Numbered from the stretch's first letter, positions 1-8,567 are shown. The stretch is 40,277 nt of DNA from Saprospiraceae bacterium (GCA_022448955.1 JAKVCU010000086.1:1-40277), one strand, 5' to 3'. Program-made: numbers and translations. The notes: generated by a model not told the origin, from the sequence alone.

Positions 1-40
1 TTTAACAGAAGGATAATAAGAAATAAATAACTTATATCTT

Positions 41-73
41 CCCGCTTTGACTTAGTCAGAGCGGGATTTTTTA
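41..73 (+). terminator. Rho-independent terminator of a gene upstream of the window
   Basis: An 11-bp stem (CCCGCTTTGAC at 41-51, GTCAGAGCGGG at 55-65, one G-U pair) with a TTA loop is followed by a T-rich run from 67. It ends only about 10 bases before the next start codon, so it probably insulates the following gene from an upstream rightward gene that lies outside the window. Confidence 0.75.
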
Positions 74-83
74 TTTTGGGAGA

Positions 84-1058
84 ATGAAAAAAAAATGTGC
101 TACGCTATTACTTATTAGTCTCCCATTTTTACTGCTTTCGCAAAATTTTACGCAAGTGGATAGTTTGGCGAAAGCCACTACCTATGAAGATGAATCTATT
201 GCTGCTTTCGCAAAAAAACTAAGCACTCCTTTCAACCAACCCATTCATAAAGTAAGGGCCATTTTTACATGGATTAGCGATCAAGTAAGCTATGATTGTG
301 ATGCCTTTTTCAATCCTAAATCTAGTCAGCGTACTATCGAATATAAATCCCCAAAAGAATATCAAAAGAAGGTAAAAGAATGGGAACATAAGCAAGCACA
401 AAGTGCTTTTTACTATAAGAAAGGAATGTGTATGAATTATACCCTACTCTTTCGAGAAATGTGCCAAGCAGTCGGAATAGAAACAGTAGTTATTCAGGGT
501 AGAATAAAAAGCTCTGCTAAAGAGATTGATGGTCCTTATATCGATGTCAACCATGCTTGGAATGCAGTGCGTTTAAATAAGCAATGGCAACTACTTGACT
601 TAACCCTAGCTAGTGGCTATATCAAAAAAAACTGCAGTGAATTTGTCAAAGAATTTCGGCCAGAATATTTCTTAATCCCTCCTCAACAACTCATCAAAAC
701 GCACTTACCTAAAGAAAATAAATGGCAATTATTAGAAAGTACGACTTCTCGTAAAGCCTTTATGGCAATGCCCTACAGCAATTATGGTATTCATAAATTT
801 GGCGTAAGCCAGATGAACTATAACAGAGGGATGATCTCATCCGATACGACGACTTTTGAAATTAAAATCCAACATATAGCCATTTTTGATAGAGTTGTCT
901 TATATGAAGACCAACGTACTATTTTTCCTAGAGTACGTTTAGAGGGAAATACCTTAATCTTCGATTATTATAGAGAAGATCATGATGCTCAGTACCTATC
1001 CGTTCATTTTGAAACCAAAGATAAAAGCTATTTATTGGTAAAATATAAGCTAGACTAG
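84..1058 (+). CDS. Exported transglutaminase-like (kyphoscoliosis peptidase-type) protein
   Basis: This 324-residue protein has an N-terminal signal peptide (residues 1 to about 19, a hydrophobic LLLISLPFLLL core ending in SQ), so it acts in the periplasm or outside the cell. Residues 45-180 match the transglutaminase-like fold: a helix with VRAIFTWISDQVSYD, then the probable catalytic triad C116 (KKGMCMNYTLLF), H157 (NHAWNAV) and D172 (LLDLT). The spacing is that of the kyphoscoliosis-peptidase/CYK3 branch. The C-terminal 140 residues look beta-rich and I do not recognise them. Family members act as peptidases or protein cross-linkers; the substrate here is unknown. A terminator ends just upstream, so the gene probably has its own promoter. 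It stands alone, with no obvious partner downstream. Confidence 0.8.
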   Translation: MKKKCATLLLISLPFLLLSQNFTQVDSLAKATTYEDESIAAFAKKLSTPFNQPIHKVRAIFTWISDQVSYDCDAFFNPKSSQRTIEYKSPKEYQKKVKEWEHKQAQSAFYYKKGMCMNYTLLFREMCQAVGIETVVIQGRIKSSAKEIDGPYIDVNHAWNAVRLNKQWQLLDLTLASGYIKKNCSEFVKEFRPEYFLIPPQQLIKTHLPKENKWQLLESTTSRKAFMAMPYSNYGIHKFGVSQMNYNRGMISSDTTTFEIKIQHIAIFDRVVLYEDQRTIFPRVRLEGNTLIFDYYREDHDAQYLSVHFETKDKSYLLVKYKLD

Positions 1059-1330
1059 CTATAGTAGCAGGGCTAGAACCTTTCTGCCTTTGGCTAAAAT
1101 TAGTATAATAAAAATAAAATAGTTAGTTTAAATGATTCCTTTACACTCGCTTGAACTACGCTTTTCTTGAACTTGAAACAATCTATTCACAATAAACAGC
1201 AATAGCTTGAGTACTTTTATTAATTTTAAGGCCTGATTGTACCACTTGAGTCATTCAAACTCAACCTTGACCACTTTTGGGTGGTATGCAAATCAACAAA
1301 AAATTAACGAATTATCTTGAAAAGAAAAAT

Positions 1331-1795
1331 ATGAGATTTACAATCCTTTTAGTCCTATTATTAAGTGCATGTCAATCCAAGCATCAGGAAAAAAATCAGC
1401 TATTAACAGCAGAAGAAGAAGTAATAGCGAAGGAACTCATCCAAGGTTCATTTGATAAAATTTGGGGTGGCGTAGATTCTTTGGCCATTGCCAAATATCA
1501 CACGGATGATTTTATTATACTAGAACATGGAGAAGTATGGGACAATGACAGAATCAAAACCTATATTAGAGGTCAACTTCAACGAGAAAATAGACCACTG
1601 AGAAAGAATAGGATGGAGTATATTTCAATTGAAAAATATGGCATGTCCATACAAATGGCCTATCATAATTATGCAGAATTTATCCGAGCAGATACTCTAG
1701 TCGCAAAGGGACAATGGCTGGAGAGTGCGCTAGCCGTAAAAACGAAAGAAGGATGGAAGTTAAAAATGATGCATTCAACTAGAGTATCAAATTAG
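1331..1795 (+). CDS. Small NTF2-like (SnoaL/DUF4440-type) lipoprotein
   Basis: This is a 154-residue protein. I chose the ATG at 1331 over the in-frame one at 1277 because it directly precedes a lipoprotein signal: MRFTILLVLLLSAC, with lipobox L-S-A-C and Cys14. The mature part has the layout of an NTF2-like domain: an N-terminal helix, FDKIWGGVDSLAIAKYHTDDFIIL, and closing strands around GQWLESALAVKTKEGWKLKMMH. That is the pattern of DUF4440/SnoaL-like proteins. Such domains bind small ligands or act as simple enzymes; no active-site assignment is possible here. It is probably anchored in the outer or inner membrane facing the periplasm. A strong bidirectional terminator follows. Confidence 0.7.
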   Translation: MRFTILLVLLLSACQSKHQEKNQLLTAEEEVIAKELIQGSFDKIWGGVDSLAIAKYHTDDFIILEHGEVWDNDRIKTYIRGQLQRENRPLRKNRMEYISIEKYGMSIQMAYHNYAEFIRADTLVAKGQWLESALAVKTKEGWKLKMMHSTRVSN

Positions 1796-1807
1796 CGTAT
1801 AAAAAGA

Positions 1808-1864
1808 AATAGGAGTGCTCCTACCTCAATGATATCAGGAAGGTAAAAGCACTCCTATTTTTTT
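1808..1864. terminator. Bidirectional terminator between convergent genes
   Basis: A perfect 12-bp stem (AATAGGAGTGCT at 1808-1819, AGCACTCCTATT at 1848-1859) has a T-run on the plus strand (1858-1864) and a run of A residues before it, which reads as a T-rich tail on the minus strand. It serves both the NTF2-like lipoprotein gene and the convergent S9 peptidase gene. Confidence 0.85.
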
Positions 1865-1886
1865 CTAAGAAAATAAAACAGATCGC

Positions 1887-4310
1887 TTAGGGTCTGTCTG
1901 TTTCCAAGCTTGTCTCTTTATTTTTCACATGCTTTTCCAGCCACTGATCTTGCTCCCAAAGCATATGCATGATCGATTCTTTTGCTCGATAGCCATGACT
2001 TTCTTTCGGTAACATTACTAATCTTACAGGTGCCCCCAGACCTTTTAAGGCGTTGAAATAACGCTCACTCTGCAAAGGATAAGTTCCAGAATTATTATCT
2101 GCTACACCATGAATTAAAAGCAGTGGCGTCTTCATTTTATCGGCATGCATAAATGGCGACATGTTGTAGTAAATCTCAGGTGACTCCCAGTAACTACGTT
2201 CTTCACTTTGGAAACCAAATGGGGTAAGCGTTCTATTATAAGCACCACTTCTTGCAATACCTGCCGCAAATAAATTGGAATGTGATAACAAATTAGCGGT
2301 CATAAATGCACCATAACTGTGACCTCCCACAGCTACTTTATCTCTGTCGATATAGCCGAGTTGATCTACTGCATCGATCGCTGCCTTGCCATTCGCTACC
2401 AATTGATCTCTAAAAGAATCGTTTGGCTCTTCATCCCCTTCTCCAACAATGGGGAATGCGGCATCATCTAAAACAACATAACCTTTCGTCACCCAATAAA
2501 TAGGGGAACCCCAATATGGATATACAAATTCATTTGGATTAGCAGTACTTTGAGAAGCACTTGATTTATCCTTAAATTCTCTTGGGTAAGCCCAAAGAAT
2601 CATGGGATATTTTTCACCTTCTTGGTAGCCTAGTGGTAAGTAAAGCGTTCCTTCCAAATCCAAGCCATCATCTCGTTTGTAGCTAATCACCCGTTTGTTA
2701 ACAGCTTCCAGACTTTTAAATGGATTTGCAAAATCTGTGATGGCTGTTAGCTTATTGTTTTTAATATCTCTAAGGTAATAGTTTGGATATTCTTTTTTTG
2801 ATTCGATGCGAACTAATATTTCTCCTTTTTCCATATCGATCGCATAATTAAGGCGCTCGATTTTATCTGTATAGCTTGATTGATAAAGCCGTTTTGTTTC
2901 TCCAGTTTTAATATGGTATTCATCGATAAATGGAAATTGGCCGTCTTTGGTATAACCATCTCCCATTAAATACAATTTATCATCAATGATAGTCAAGGTA
3001 TTACGACCAAATTCGTTTTCAGAAGAAACATAATTTCCTGGATCGCTATATACATCTTGATAGTTTCGATCATTAATCATTTTAGCTTCCGCAGTCGATG
3101 GATTGAATAAATATGTTTTTAAATTCCTAGTGTTCCACCAATAGTCATAAGCAATAGCCATGTTATCATTTCCCCATTCAATGCCCCCAAAGCGCTGCTG
3201 TGTTTTCAAAATAACTTTAGGCGTTCCATTAAATGGCGCATTCAGCTCATAAATAGCGTCTCTAAATTCGGTTTCTATGGCAGGGTCTCCTTTATCTAAG
3301 GCTTCCACCCAAACTAGGGTGGCCGGTTGGTCGCCTCGCCAAGTCATACTACGTTTACCCATTCTAGTAGACATAAAGCCTTTGGGGCGGACTTCATCCA
3401 AAGGAACATCATTTACGGTTATTACTTTTTTCCCATTGGCTTCATACATAATACTTTCACTAGGGAATCTACTATAGGTTACAATATAAGAGAATGGACG
3501 TTTTATTTTGTTAATCATTACATATTCTCCGTCTGGCGAAAAGCTAATACCTAGATACATATCAGACGTCAGGAAGTCCTGAATTTTTCCGTCCAATGAT
3601 ACTTTTTTGATCTCAGATCGGGCGAGTTGTTCAAAGTTAAATTCGTCATTTGGTGTCTTTAATAGATCCTGATAGGTTCTATTTTGTGCTTTTGCACCAT
3701 CACTTACAGAAACGGTCGGCCCAGTAGGTACAGCTTCTGCCGTATTAATCAATGGCTTCCGATCACTTGGGAGCATCTTGACCAAAAGGTTTTGATTATC
3801 TTTAAACCAATTGATTGTACTTCCCATATTGGCATTTACATTGGCATCTGTCAGTTTCTTTACGCTGGCATCCGCAATATTAAGTACCCAAACTTCCACA
3901 CCTTTAGGGCTTGTATTTAAGCAAGCGATCATGCTTTCATCTGGTGACCATCTGAAGCCAGAGAGTCTCGCATCTTTGGGTAAACCAGCAACTTGAGTCG
4001 CTTCCTTATCTTTAATTCTTTTTACTTTAAGATTGGTAATATAATTTGTTCTACTTCCAATATTGGTAACTGGATTGATTCGTAAACCAGCCAATCGCAT
4101 TTCTGTTTCAGAAAGCTCTTGTATTGATTTATACTGGTCACGGTAAAGTAGCACCATATGTTCTCCTTTACTATCCATTTGAACACCAGGTGCAAGTTCA
4201 ACATCAGCGAGTTCTAAAATCTCGTCAGAAGGCTGTTGGTAAGTCAGGCTTTGTTGTGCATAACTATTAATGGTAAATAGTAGCACAAATAATTTAATAA
4301 ATGTCCTCAT
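1887..4310 (-). CDS. S9-family serine peptidase, CGEP-like (glutamyl endopeptidase type)
   Basis: This 807-residue exported peptidase has a signal peptide at residues 1-19 (ending in SYAQ). Residues of roughly 40-520 form a beta-propeller-like region. The C-terminal alpha/beta-hydrolase domain holds the catalytic triad S665 (GGHSYG), D738 (HGVADNN) and H772 (ESHGY). The stretch WRGDQPATLVWVEALDKGDP (about 324-343) is typical of the branch that includes the plant chloroplast glutamyl endopeptidase, so glutamyl or prolyl endopeptidase activity on peptides is likely. This specificity is inferred from family resemblance. Location is probably periplasmic. The gene is monocistronic and ends at the shared terminator at 1808-1864; its upstream side faces tex divergently. 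Confidence 0.88.
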   Translation of the reverse strand: MRTFIKLFVLLFTINSYAQQSLTYQQPSDEILELADVELAPGVQMDSKGEHMVLLYRDQYKSIQELSETEMRLAGLRINPVTNIGSRTNYITNLKVKRIKDKEATQVAGLPKDARLSGFRWSPDESMIACLNTSPKGVEVWVLNIADASVKKLTDANVNANMGSTINWFKDNQNLLVKMLPSDRKPLINTAEAVPTGPTVSVSDGAKAQNRTYQDLLKTPNDEFNFEQLARSEIKKVSLDGKIQDFLTSDMYLGISFSPDGEYVMINKIKRPFSYIVTYSRFPSESIMYEANGKKVITVNDVPLDEVRPKGFMSTRMGKRSMTWRGDQPATLVWVEALDKGDPAIETEFRDAIYELNAPFNGTPKVILKTQQRFGGIEWGNDNMAIAYDYWWNTRNLKTYLFNPSTAEAKMINDRNYQDVYSDPGNYVSSENEFGRNTLTIIDDKLYLMGDGYTKDGQFPFIDEYHIKTGETKRLYQSSYTDKIERLNYAIDMEKGEILVRIESKKEYPNYYLRDIKNNKLTAITDFANPFKSLEAVNKRVISYKRDDGLDLEGTLYLPLGYQEGEKYPMILWAYPREFKDKSSASQSTANPNEFVYPYWGSPIYWVTKGYVVLDDAAFPIVGEGDEEPNDSFRDQLVANGKAAIDAVDQLGYIDRDKVAVGGHSYGAFMTANLLSHSNLFAAGIARSGAYNRTLTPFGFQSEERSYWESPEIYYNMSPFMHADKMKTPLLLIHGVADNNSGTYPLQSERYFNALKGLGAPVRLVMLPKESHGYRAKESIMHMLWEQDQWLEKHVKNKETSLETDRP

Positions 4311-4490
4311 TAATTTTATAGTTTATTTTCTATGAAATTACTAAAAATATGGCTTGATGGTTTATCAAAATAGATAAAACCACTTGATGAATATACATCT
4401 TATACTTGAACGCTATATAGAAGAAAAAAAATCTAAAAATCAAAGATATTTGAAGCTACCAAAGTGTATAGAATTACACCAAATAACAAT

Positions 4491-4498
4491 TATATTTG
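4491..4498 (+). promoter_or_regulatory. Candidate -7 box for tex
   Basis: TATATTTG matches the Bacteroidota -7 consensus TAnnTTTG exactly and lies about 45 bases upstream of the tex start. No good -33 TTTG box is visible at the expected distance, so the call rests on the -7 box alone. Confidence 0.4.
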
Positions 4499-4528
4499 CA
4501 TCCCTCCAATAAAAGAGGAAAACTATAA

Positions 4529-4552
4529 ATGAAAACGACACATGCAAAGTAA
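4529..4552 (+). promoter_or_regulatory. Seven-codon upstream ORF overlapping the tex start
   Basis: An ATG at 4529 opens the frame MKTTHAK and stops at 4550-4552, inside tex and out of frame with it. A purine-rich stretch (AAAAGAGGAAAAC, 4511-4523) is better placed for this ATG than for the tex ATG at 4542. It could be a leader that couples or limits tex translation, or chance. Confidence 0.25.
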
Positions 4553-6671
4553 GCACATTTCAATCATCGCCGACCAACTAGGCATCCGCCACAGAAGTAT
4601 TGAAAATACCATCCAATTATTAAGTGATGGCGCCACCGTTCCTTTCATTGCTCGTTATAGAAAAGAGGTGACGGGATCCTTGGATGAAGTCCAAATCGCA
4701 GAAATCCAAAAGGAAAATAAAAAACTCCAAGAACTCGAAAAACGAAAAGATACCATCCTTACCGCAATAGAAGAGCAAGGAAAACTTACCCCTCAGCTTA
4801 AAAAGCAAATCGAACAAACTTACAACAGTACTGAACTAGAAGATTTATATCTACCCTATAAAAAGAAGCGAAAGACAAGAGCTTCTGTAGCGAAAGAAAA
4901 AGGACTAGAGCCATTGGCACAAGTACTTTTTATGCAGAAAAACAACGACGTTCAAGGCTTGGCTAGCAGCTTTATCAACAAAGATGTCGCCGATACAAAG
5001 GAGGCGCTACAGGGCGCACGAGATATTATTGCAGAATGGGTCAATGAAGATCAAGATGCGCGTAATAAAGTACGTTATGCTTTCAAAAAAGGCGCCACCA
5101 TACGTTCTAAAGTGGCCAGAGGAAAGAAAGAGGAAGGTAGTAAGTATCAAGACTATTTTGAATTTGAAGAACCTTTGAAAAAGTGTCCTTCGCATCGTCT
5201 CTTGGCAATCCGACGTGGCGAAGATGAAGGTATTTTAAGGGTATACATCGCCCCCGATGAAGAAGAAACGCTTTATCATTTAGATCGCCATTTCCTTAAA
5301 GGATATGGTGAAGCTTCTAAGCAAGTCAAAGAAGCTATTCAAGATTGTTACAAAAGACTTTTAGAGCCTTCTATCGAAACGGAGTTTCGGAACCTTTCCA
5401 AAGAAATAGCAGATGGCGAAGCCATCGAGGTTTTTACACGCAATCTTCGTCAATTACTCCTAGCTGCACCGCTTGGGCAAAAAAGAGTTTTGGGCATCGA
5501 CCCTGGTTATCGTACTGGTTGTAAGGTGGTTTGTTTGGACGCCAATGGCAACTTATTAAATAATACAGCCATCTACCCACATCCTCCTCAGTCAGATACT
5601 TACATGGCTACAAAAACGATTGAAGACTTAGTCAATCGTTTTGAAATTGAGGCCATTGCCGTAGGTAATGGAACGGCGGGTAGAGAAACCTTGTCTTTAT
5701 GTAGAGGCATCAAATTTGACAAGCCTATTCAGGTTTTCATGGTGAATGAAAGTGGTGCTTCGATCTACTCTGCTTCGGAAATTGCTAGAGAAGAATTTCC
5801 TGATCAGGATGTTACTGTTCGTGGCGCGGTATCTATCGCACGTCGTTTGATGGATCCATTGGCAGAGTTGGTGAAAATTGATGCCAAATCCATCGGTGTT
5901 GGTCAATATCAGCATGATGTCAATCAACCAAAATTAAAAGAAAGCTTAGATCAGGTGGTAGAAAGCTGTGTGAATGCAGTGGGTATTAACCTTAATACCG
6001 CCAGTAAACACTTATTGACTTACATCTCAGGTTTGGGTCCTAGCTTGGCGCAAAATATTGTTACTTTCAGAGCAGAAAACGGTGCTTTCAGCAGCAGGAA
6101 ACAGCTGAAGAAAGTGCCTCGTATGGGTGAAAAGGCTTTTGAGCAATGTGCAGGTTTCTTACGTATTAGAGAGGCTTCCAATCCGCTGGACAACACCGCT
6201 GTCCATCCAGAAAGCTACCATATTGTCGAAAAAATGGCCAAAGATCTTGGCTGTACCTTGATCGATCTTATCCAAAATCCACTTTTGCGTAAGCAAATCA
6301 ATTTACAAAACTACATCAGTGATAAGGTGGGGTTACCTACCTTACAAGATATCCTTAAAGAGATTGAAAAACCAGGGCTTGACCCTCGTGGAGAGGCCAG
6401 AGCTTTCGCTTTCGCGGAACAGCTCAAAACCATCGACGATTTACAAATTGGAATGATTGTGCCAGGGATTATCAATAATATCACCAATTTTGGTGCCTTT
6501 GTTGATATCGGGATTAAAGAAAGTGGTTTGGTACACATTTCACAATTGGCTAATCGCTTTGTAAAAAATCCTGCTGATGTGGTAAGCTTGAATCAGGAAG
6601 TTCGCGTAAAAGTTATGGATATTGATTACAATCGTAAACGTGTTCAATTGTCAATTAAGCAGGCGGAATAG
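4542..6671 (+). CDS. tex: Tex family RNA-binding transcription accessory protein
   Basis: This 709-residue cytoplasmic protein has the full Tex layout. The N-terminal helical Tex domain contains the hallmark GATVPFIARYRKE (about 31-43) and LYLPYKKKRKTRA (about 102-114). A YqgF/RuvC-like domain starts at VLGIDPGYRTG (about 317). Helix-hairpin-helix segments follow (ISGLGPSLAQNI, and KKVPRMGEKAFEQCAG). A C-terminal S1 domain (about 633-706, GMIVPGIINNITNFGAFVDIG) binds RNA. Tex proteins bind nucleic acid and influence transcription and expression of many genes. The start matches the usual family N-terminus (short peptide before IADQLGI). A perfect 16-bp inverted repeat follows the TAG stop. The short upstream reading frame overlapping the start is unusual. 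Confidence 0.95.
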   Translation: MQSKHISIIADQLGIRHRSIENTIQLLSDGATVPFIARYRKEVTGSLDEVQIAEIQKENKKLQELEKRKDTILTAIEEQGKLTPQLKKQIEQTYNSTELEDLYLPYKKKRKTRASVAKEKGLEPLAQVLFMQKNNDVQGLASSFINKDVADTKEALQGARDIIAEWVNEDQDARNKVRYAFKKGATIRSKVARGKKEEGSKYQDYFEFEEPLKKCPSHRLLAIRRGEDEGILRVYIAPDEEETLYHLDRHFLKGYGEASKQVKEAIQDCYKRLLEPSIETEFRNLSKEIADGEAIEVFTRNLRQLLLAAPLGQKRVLGIDPGYRTGCKVVCLDANGNLLNNTAIYPHPPQSDTYMATKTIEDLVNRFEIEAIAVGNGTAGRETLSLCRGIKFDKPIQVFMVNESGASIYSASEIAREEFPDQDVTVRGAVSIARRLMDPLAELVKIDAKSIGVGQYQHDVNQPKLKESLDQVVESCVNAVGINLNTASKHLLTYISGLGPSLAQNIVTFRAENGAFSSRKQLKKVPRMGEKAFEQCAGFLRIREASNPLDNTAVHPESYHIVEKMAKDLGCTLIDLIQNPLLRKQINLQNYISDKVGLPTLQDILKEIEKPGLDPRGEARAFAFAEQLKTIDDLQIGMIVPGIINNITNFGAFVDIGIKESGLVHISQLANRFVKNPADVVSLNQEVRVKVMDIDYNRKRVQLSIKQAE

Positions 6672-6679
6672 TACGCTCA

Positions 6680-6716
6680 GTTGGTTGTTGGTTAACTGCC
6701 TTAACCAACAACCAAC
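6680..6716. terminator. Perfect 16-bp inverted repeat between convergent genes
   Basis: GTTGGTTGTTGGTTAA (6680-6695) and its exact complement (6701-6716) are separated by CTGCC. The repeat lies between the tex stop and the convergent lipoprotein stop. There is no T-tract on either side, so it would work as a bidirectional barrier or a 3'-end-protecting hairpin rather than a classical intrinsic terminator. Confidence 0.6.
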
Positions 6717-6724
6717 ATATCAAC

Positions 6725-7447
6725 TTATTCGGCCTCTAGGAAGAGACTCCTAAACCTTTCAGAGCTTTCCTCAATATCTAGAACAACTCTAGATACTCCC
6801 TCCGAACCAAATATCAATCCTTGATTTTTGCCATAATACCAAACTTGGTAATCTGGGCTATAGCTTCTTTTTGTTTTTCTATCCGGGTTTCCAACCAATT
6901 TGACCACCTCTTTTCGATCCATTCCTAGTTGGATTTTAGAAAGATCTTTATTCAGGTAGTAATTTTTGTGGGTTTTAATGACTCCATTTTCATCAAAAAT
7001 CACAGCAATATTTTCTGGGTAGTACCATTTTTCTACTAATCCTTCTTTAACAATGGTGTCTGGTTTTTCGAAGAAAGCGGTCACTAATTCTCGCTTCATA
7101 CCTGAATTAACTGCCCAAAGTTCAATTGGTTTATCCTTTTGTGTCTTTATATATATTGCCCTTTGATTTTTATTTTCTAAAGACTTTACTTCTAATTTGT
7201 TTTCATCTAAAACGCTAAGTAATAGATTTCCATTGGTGGCAAATTTATCTTTTGCGATTTTTTTAAAAGTTTTCCAGCGACGGCTTCCTTTTTCCCGAAA
7301 GGAATACCCTTCATCTATTTTTAAAAGAACAGCCTTGGCAGTATTGGCTTGCTCTTGTTGCCAAATTCCCTCTACATTTGGAGCATCACAACTCCAAAGC
7401 AAAGCAATAGATAAAAGCAATAGAAAAAGATTAGAAATGTTTTTCAT
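6725..7447 (-). CDS. BamE/SmpA-like lipoprotein of unknown function
   Basis: This is a 240-residue lipoprotein. I chose the ATG at 7447 because it starts a clear lipoprotein signal: MKNISNLFLLLLSIALLWSC, with Cys20. The larger frame adds only 13 charged residues whose upstream part runs into the insertion sequence. The middle (residues 25-130) is beta-rich and unrecognised. Residues 169-225 (KIQLGMDRKEVVKLVGNPD, then VWYYGKNQGLIFGSEGVSRV) match the small SmpA/OmlA (BamE) fold, which in other proteins mediates outer-membrane assembly or protein contacts. Function here is unknown. An IS982 element ends about 30 bases upstream of this start and its transposase reads toward the gene, so expression probably now depends on the IS or on a new promoter. 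Confidence 0.7.
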   Translation of the reverse strand: MKNISNLFLLLLSIALLWSCDAPNVEGIWQQEQANTAKAVLLKIDEGYSFREKGSRRWKTFKKIAKDKFATNGNLLLSVLDENKLEVKSLENKNQRAIYIKTQKDKPIELWAVNSGMKRELVTAFFEKPDTIVKEGLVEKWYYPENIAVIFDENGVIKTHKNYYLNKDLSKIQLGMDRKEVVKLVGNPDRKTKRSYSPDYQVWYYGKNQGLIFGSEGVSRVVLDIEESSERFRSLFLEAE

Positions 7448-7468
7448 GAAGATTCGTTTTAGTTTTTT

Positions 7469-7477
7469 ATTAGCTAT
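7469..7477. repeat. Left 9-bp target-site duplication of the IS982 element
   Basis: ATTAGCTAT abuts the left inverted repeat and is repeated exactly at 8458-8466, directly outside the right inverted repeat. It marks the ends of the insertion and suggests the insertion is recent. Confidence 0.85.
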
Positions 7478-8457
7478 GTGAATCAAGAGTTAAAACACCC
7501 AAAAAGAGATCGCGGCAGCGATTCTGCCAAAGACATGAACAATGAGTCCTTGTCGAGACCTGACTTTGGATGCTCTTTGAATATCTGTTTTTTCAATAAT
7601 CCAATTGAATAAAGATTCAATTGGCTGGCGAATGCGAGACACTTCTGTTGAAAATAGCTTATCAGCAGCATGTTTAAACTGCCGAATAGCTTGCGTTTCG
7701 CCTTTGACCAATTTGACAGGTGTATAAATACAACTGCCAGCTTCTTTTTGTAAGACCTCATTGAAATCTTCTTTGGAATAAGCTTTATCTCCAATTAAAG
7801 CTCTGTTTTTGAGCTGTGGAAGAATTTCTCTTACTGCATTAAGGTCATGCTCAGACGCTTTGGATAAACTCAGAAACTCTGGTATCGGTAATTTACCCGG
7901 TCGGTGGAAAGCAATACTATGCAATTTTGCACCGAAATAGTGAAGTTTCTTAGTTGAGCAGTAGCCCTTATCAGTCAACTGCGGTGCTACTTTACCGGCT
8001 CTTTTGCCAGAACAAGTAATAATAGGCATCGAATCTAGCAAACTGATGTCTAGCCTTGCTCCTTGATGATTGACCTCTCGCAGAAAACAAGCGGCTAAAA
8101 CTGGTAAGACGCTTGCCAGACGATTGAGTCTATTGCAAAAAGCTTGATAAGAGGGTAATTTAGGAAACCAACTATGCAAATACTTATAAGTAAAGTTATA
8201 GATGGATTTAAGCTTAAATTTTTCCTCTTCGACAATACAGAAAATATAGATGGTCAATAGCTCCTCGTCCGTAAAGTCGGGCTTAGAATTGTTGCTAAAT
8301 CGTTGGCAATGCCAACAGAGTTCCGTATTATAGCATTCATAGATGTAGTCGTAGAGTGCTATAAGTTTGTAATAGTCCATATTCCAAATATAGAACTCTG
8401 CTCTACATCTTTTTTATTTCAACAATCTTCAAGGGCTGCTTTCAACCCTTGATTCGC
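7478..8457 (-). mobile_element. Complete IS982-family insertion sequence (980 bp)
   Basis: The element is bounded by 18-bp terminal inverted repeats at 7478-7495 (GTGAATCAAGAGTTAAAA) and 8440-8457. These match at 15 of 18 positions and all three differences are transitions. Identical 9-bp direct repeats (ATTAGCTAT) flank it. It holds one intact transposase gene. Length, single reading frame and DDE layout fit the IS982 family. It sits between the BamE-like lipoprotein gene and what looks like that gene's former promoter. Confidence 0.9.
7490..8380 (-). CDS. IS982-family transposase
   Basis: This 296-residue DDE transposase is full length and uninterrupted. The probable catalytic residues are D116 (LLDSMPI), D198 (LIGDKAYS) and E255 (RQPIESLFNW), with the family's spacing. 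The basic N-terminal part (with CWHC at 22-25 and the KFKLKSIYNFTYKYLHSWFP stretch) would bind the terminal repeats. The stop codon lies inside the left terminal repeat. Since frame, termini and target duplications are all intact, the element is potentially active. Transcription runs toward the BamE-like lipoprotein gene, so read-through could drive that gene. Confidence 0.93.
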   Translation of the reverse strand: MDYYKLIALYDYIYECYNTELCWHCQRFSNNSKPDFTDEELLTIYIFCIVEEEKFKLKSIYNFTYKYLHSWFPKLPSYQAFCNRLNRLASVLPVLAACFLREVNHQGARLDISLLDSMPIITCSGKRAGKVAPQLTDKGYCSTKKLHYFGAKLHSIAFHRPGKLPIPEFLSLSKASEHDLNAVREILPQLKNRALIGDKAYSKEDFNEVLQKEAGSCIYTPVKLVKGETQAIRQFKHAADKLFSTEVSRIRQPIESLFNWIIEKTDIQRASKVRSRQGLIVHVFGRIAAAISFWVF

Positions 8458-8466
8458 ATTAGCTAT
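8458..8466. repeat. Right 9-bp target-site duplication of the IS982 element
   Basis: ATTAGCTAT is identical to 7469-7477. Joining the two copies restores a plausible uninterrupted upstream region for the BamE-like lipoprotein gene. Confidence 0.85.
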
Positions 8467-8468
8467 AT

Positions 8469-8531
8469 AATGGTATTTACCTGACCACAAATCTAGTCGA
8501 TTTTTTGATTTCTCGTTTAACAAATACCATT
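8469..8531 (-). promoter_or_regulatory. Probable former promoter of the lipoprotein gene, framed by an inverted repeat
   Basis: On the minus strand TAGATTTG (8495-8488) matches TAnnTTTG exactly, with TTTG at 8524-8521, 25 bases upstream. A perfect 10-bp inverted repeat (AATGGTATTT at 8469-8478, AAATACCATT at 8522-8531) brackets it, one arm overlapping the -33 box. Without the IS the -7 box would lie about 60 bases from the lipoprotein start. Confidence 0.4.
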
Positions 8532-8567
8532 TTATTCTTTCATAGAAATCCTTTTTTATCAACCATC

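Noticed and set aside
1200-1330. A regulatory RNA before the NTF2-like lipoprotein gene
   Set aside because: Only short stems (TTGAGT/ACTCAA and TACCAC/GTGGTA) are present, with no layout matching a class I know.
7483-7794. A 103-residue alternative minus-strand frame inside the transposase gene
   Set aside because: It overlaps the intact transposase in another frame, has no domain signal, and IS982 elements do not use a second frame.
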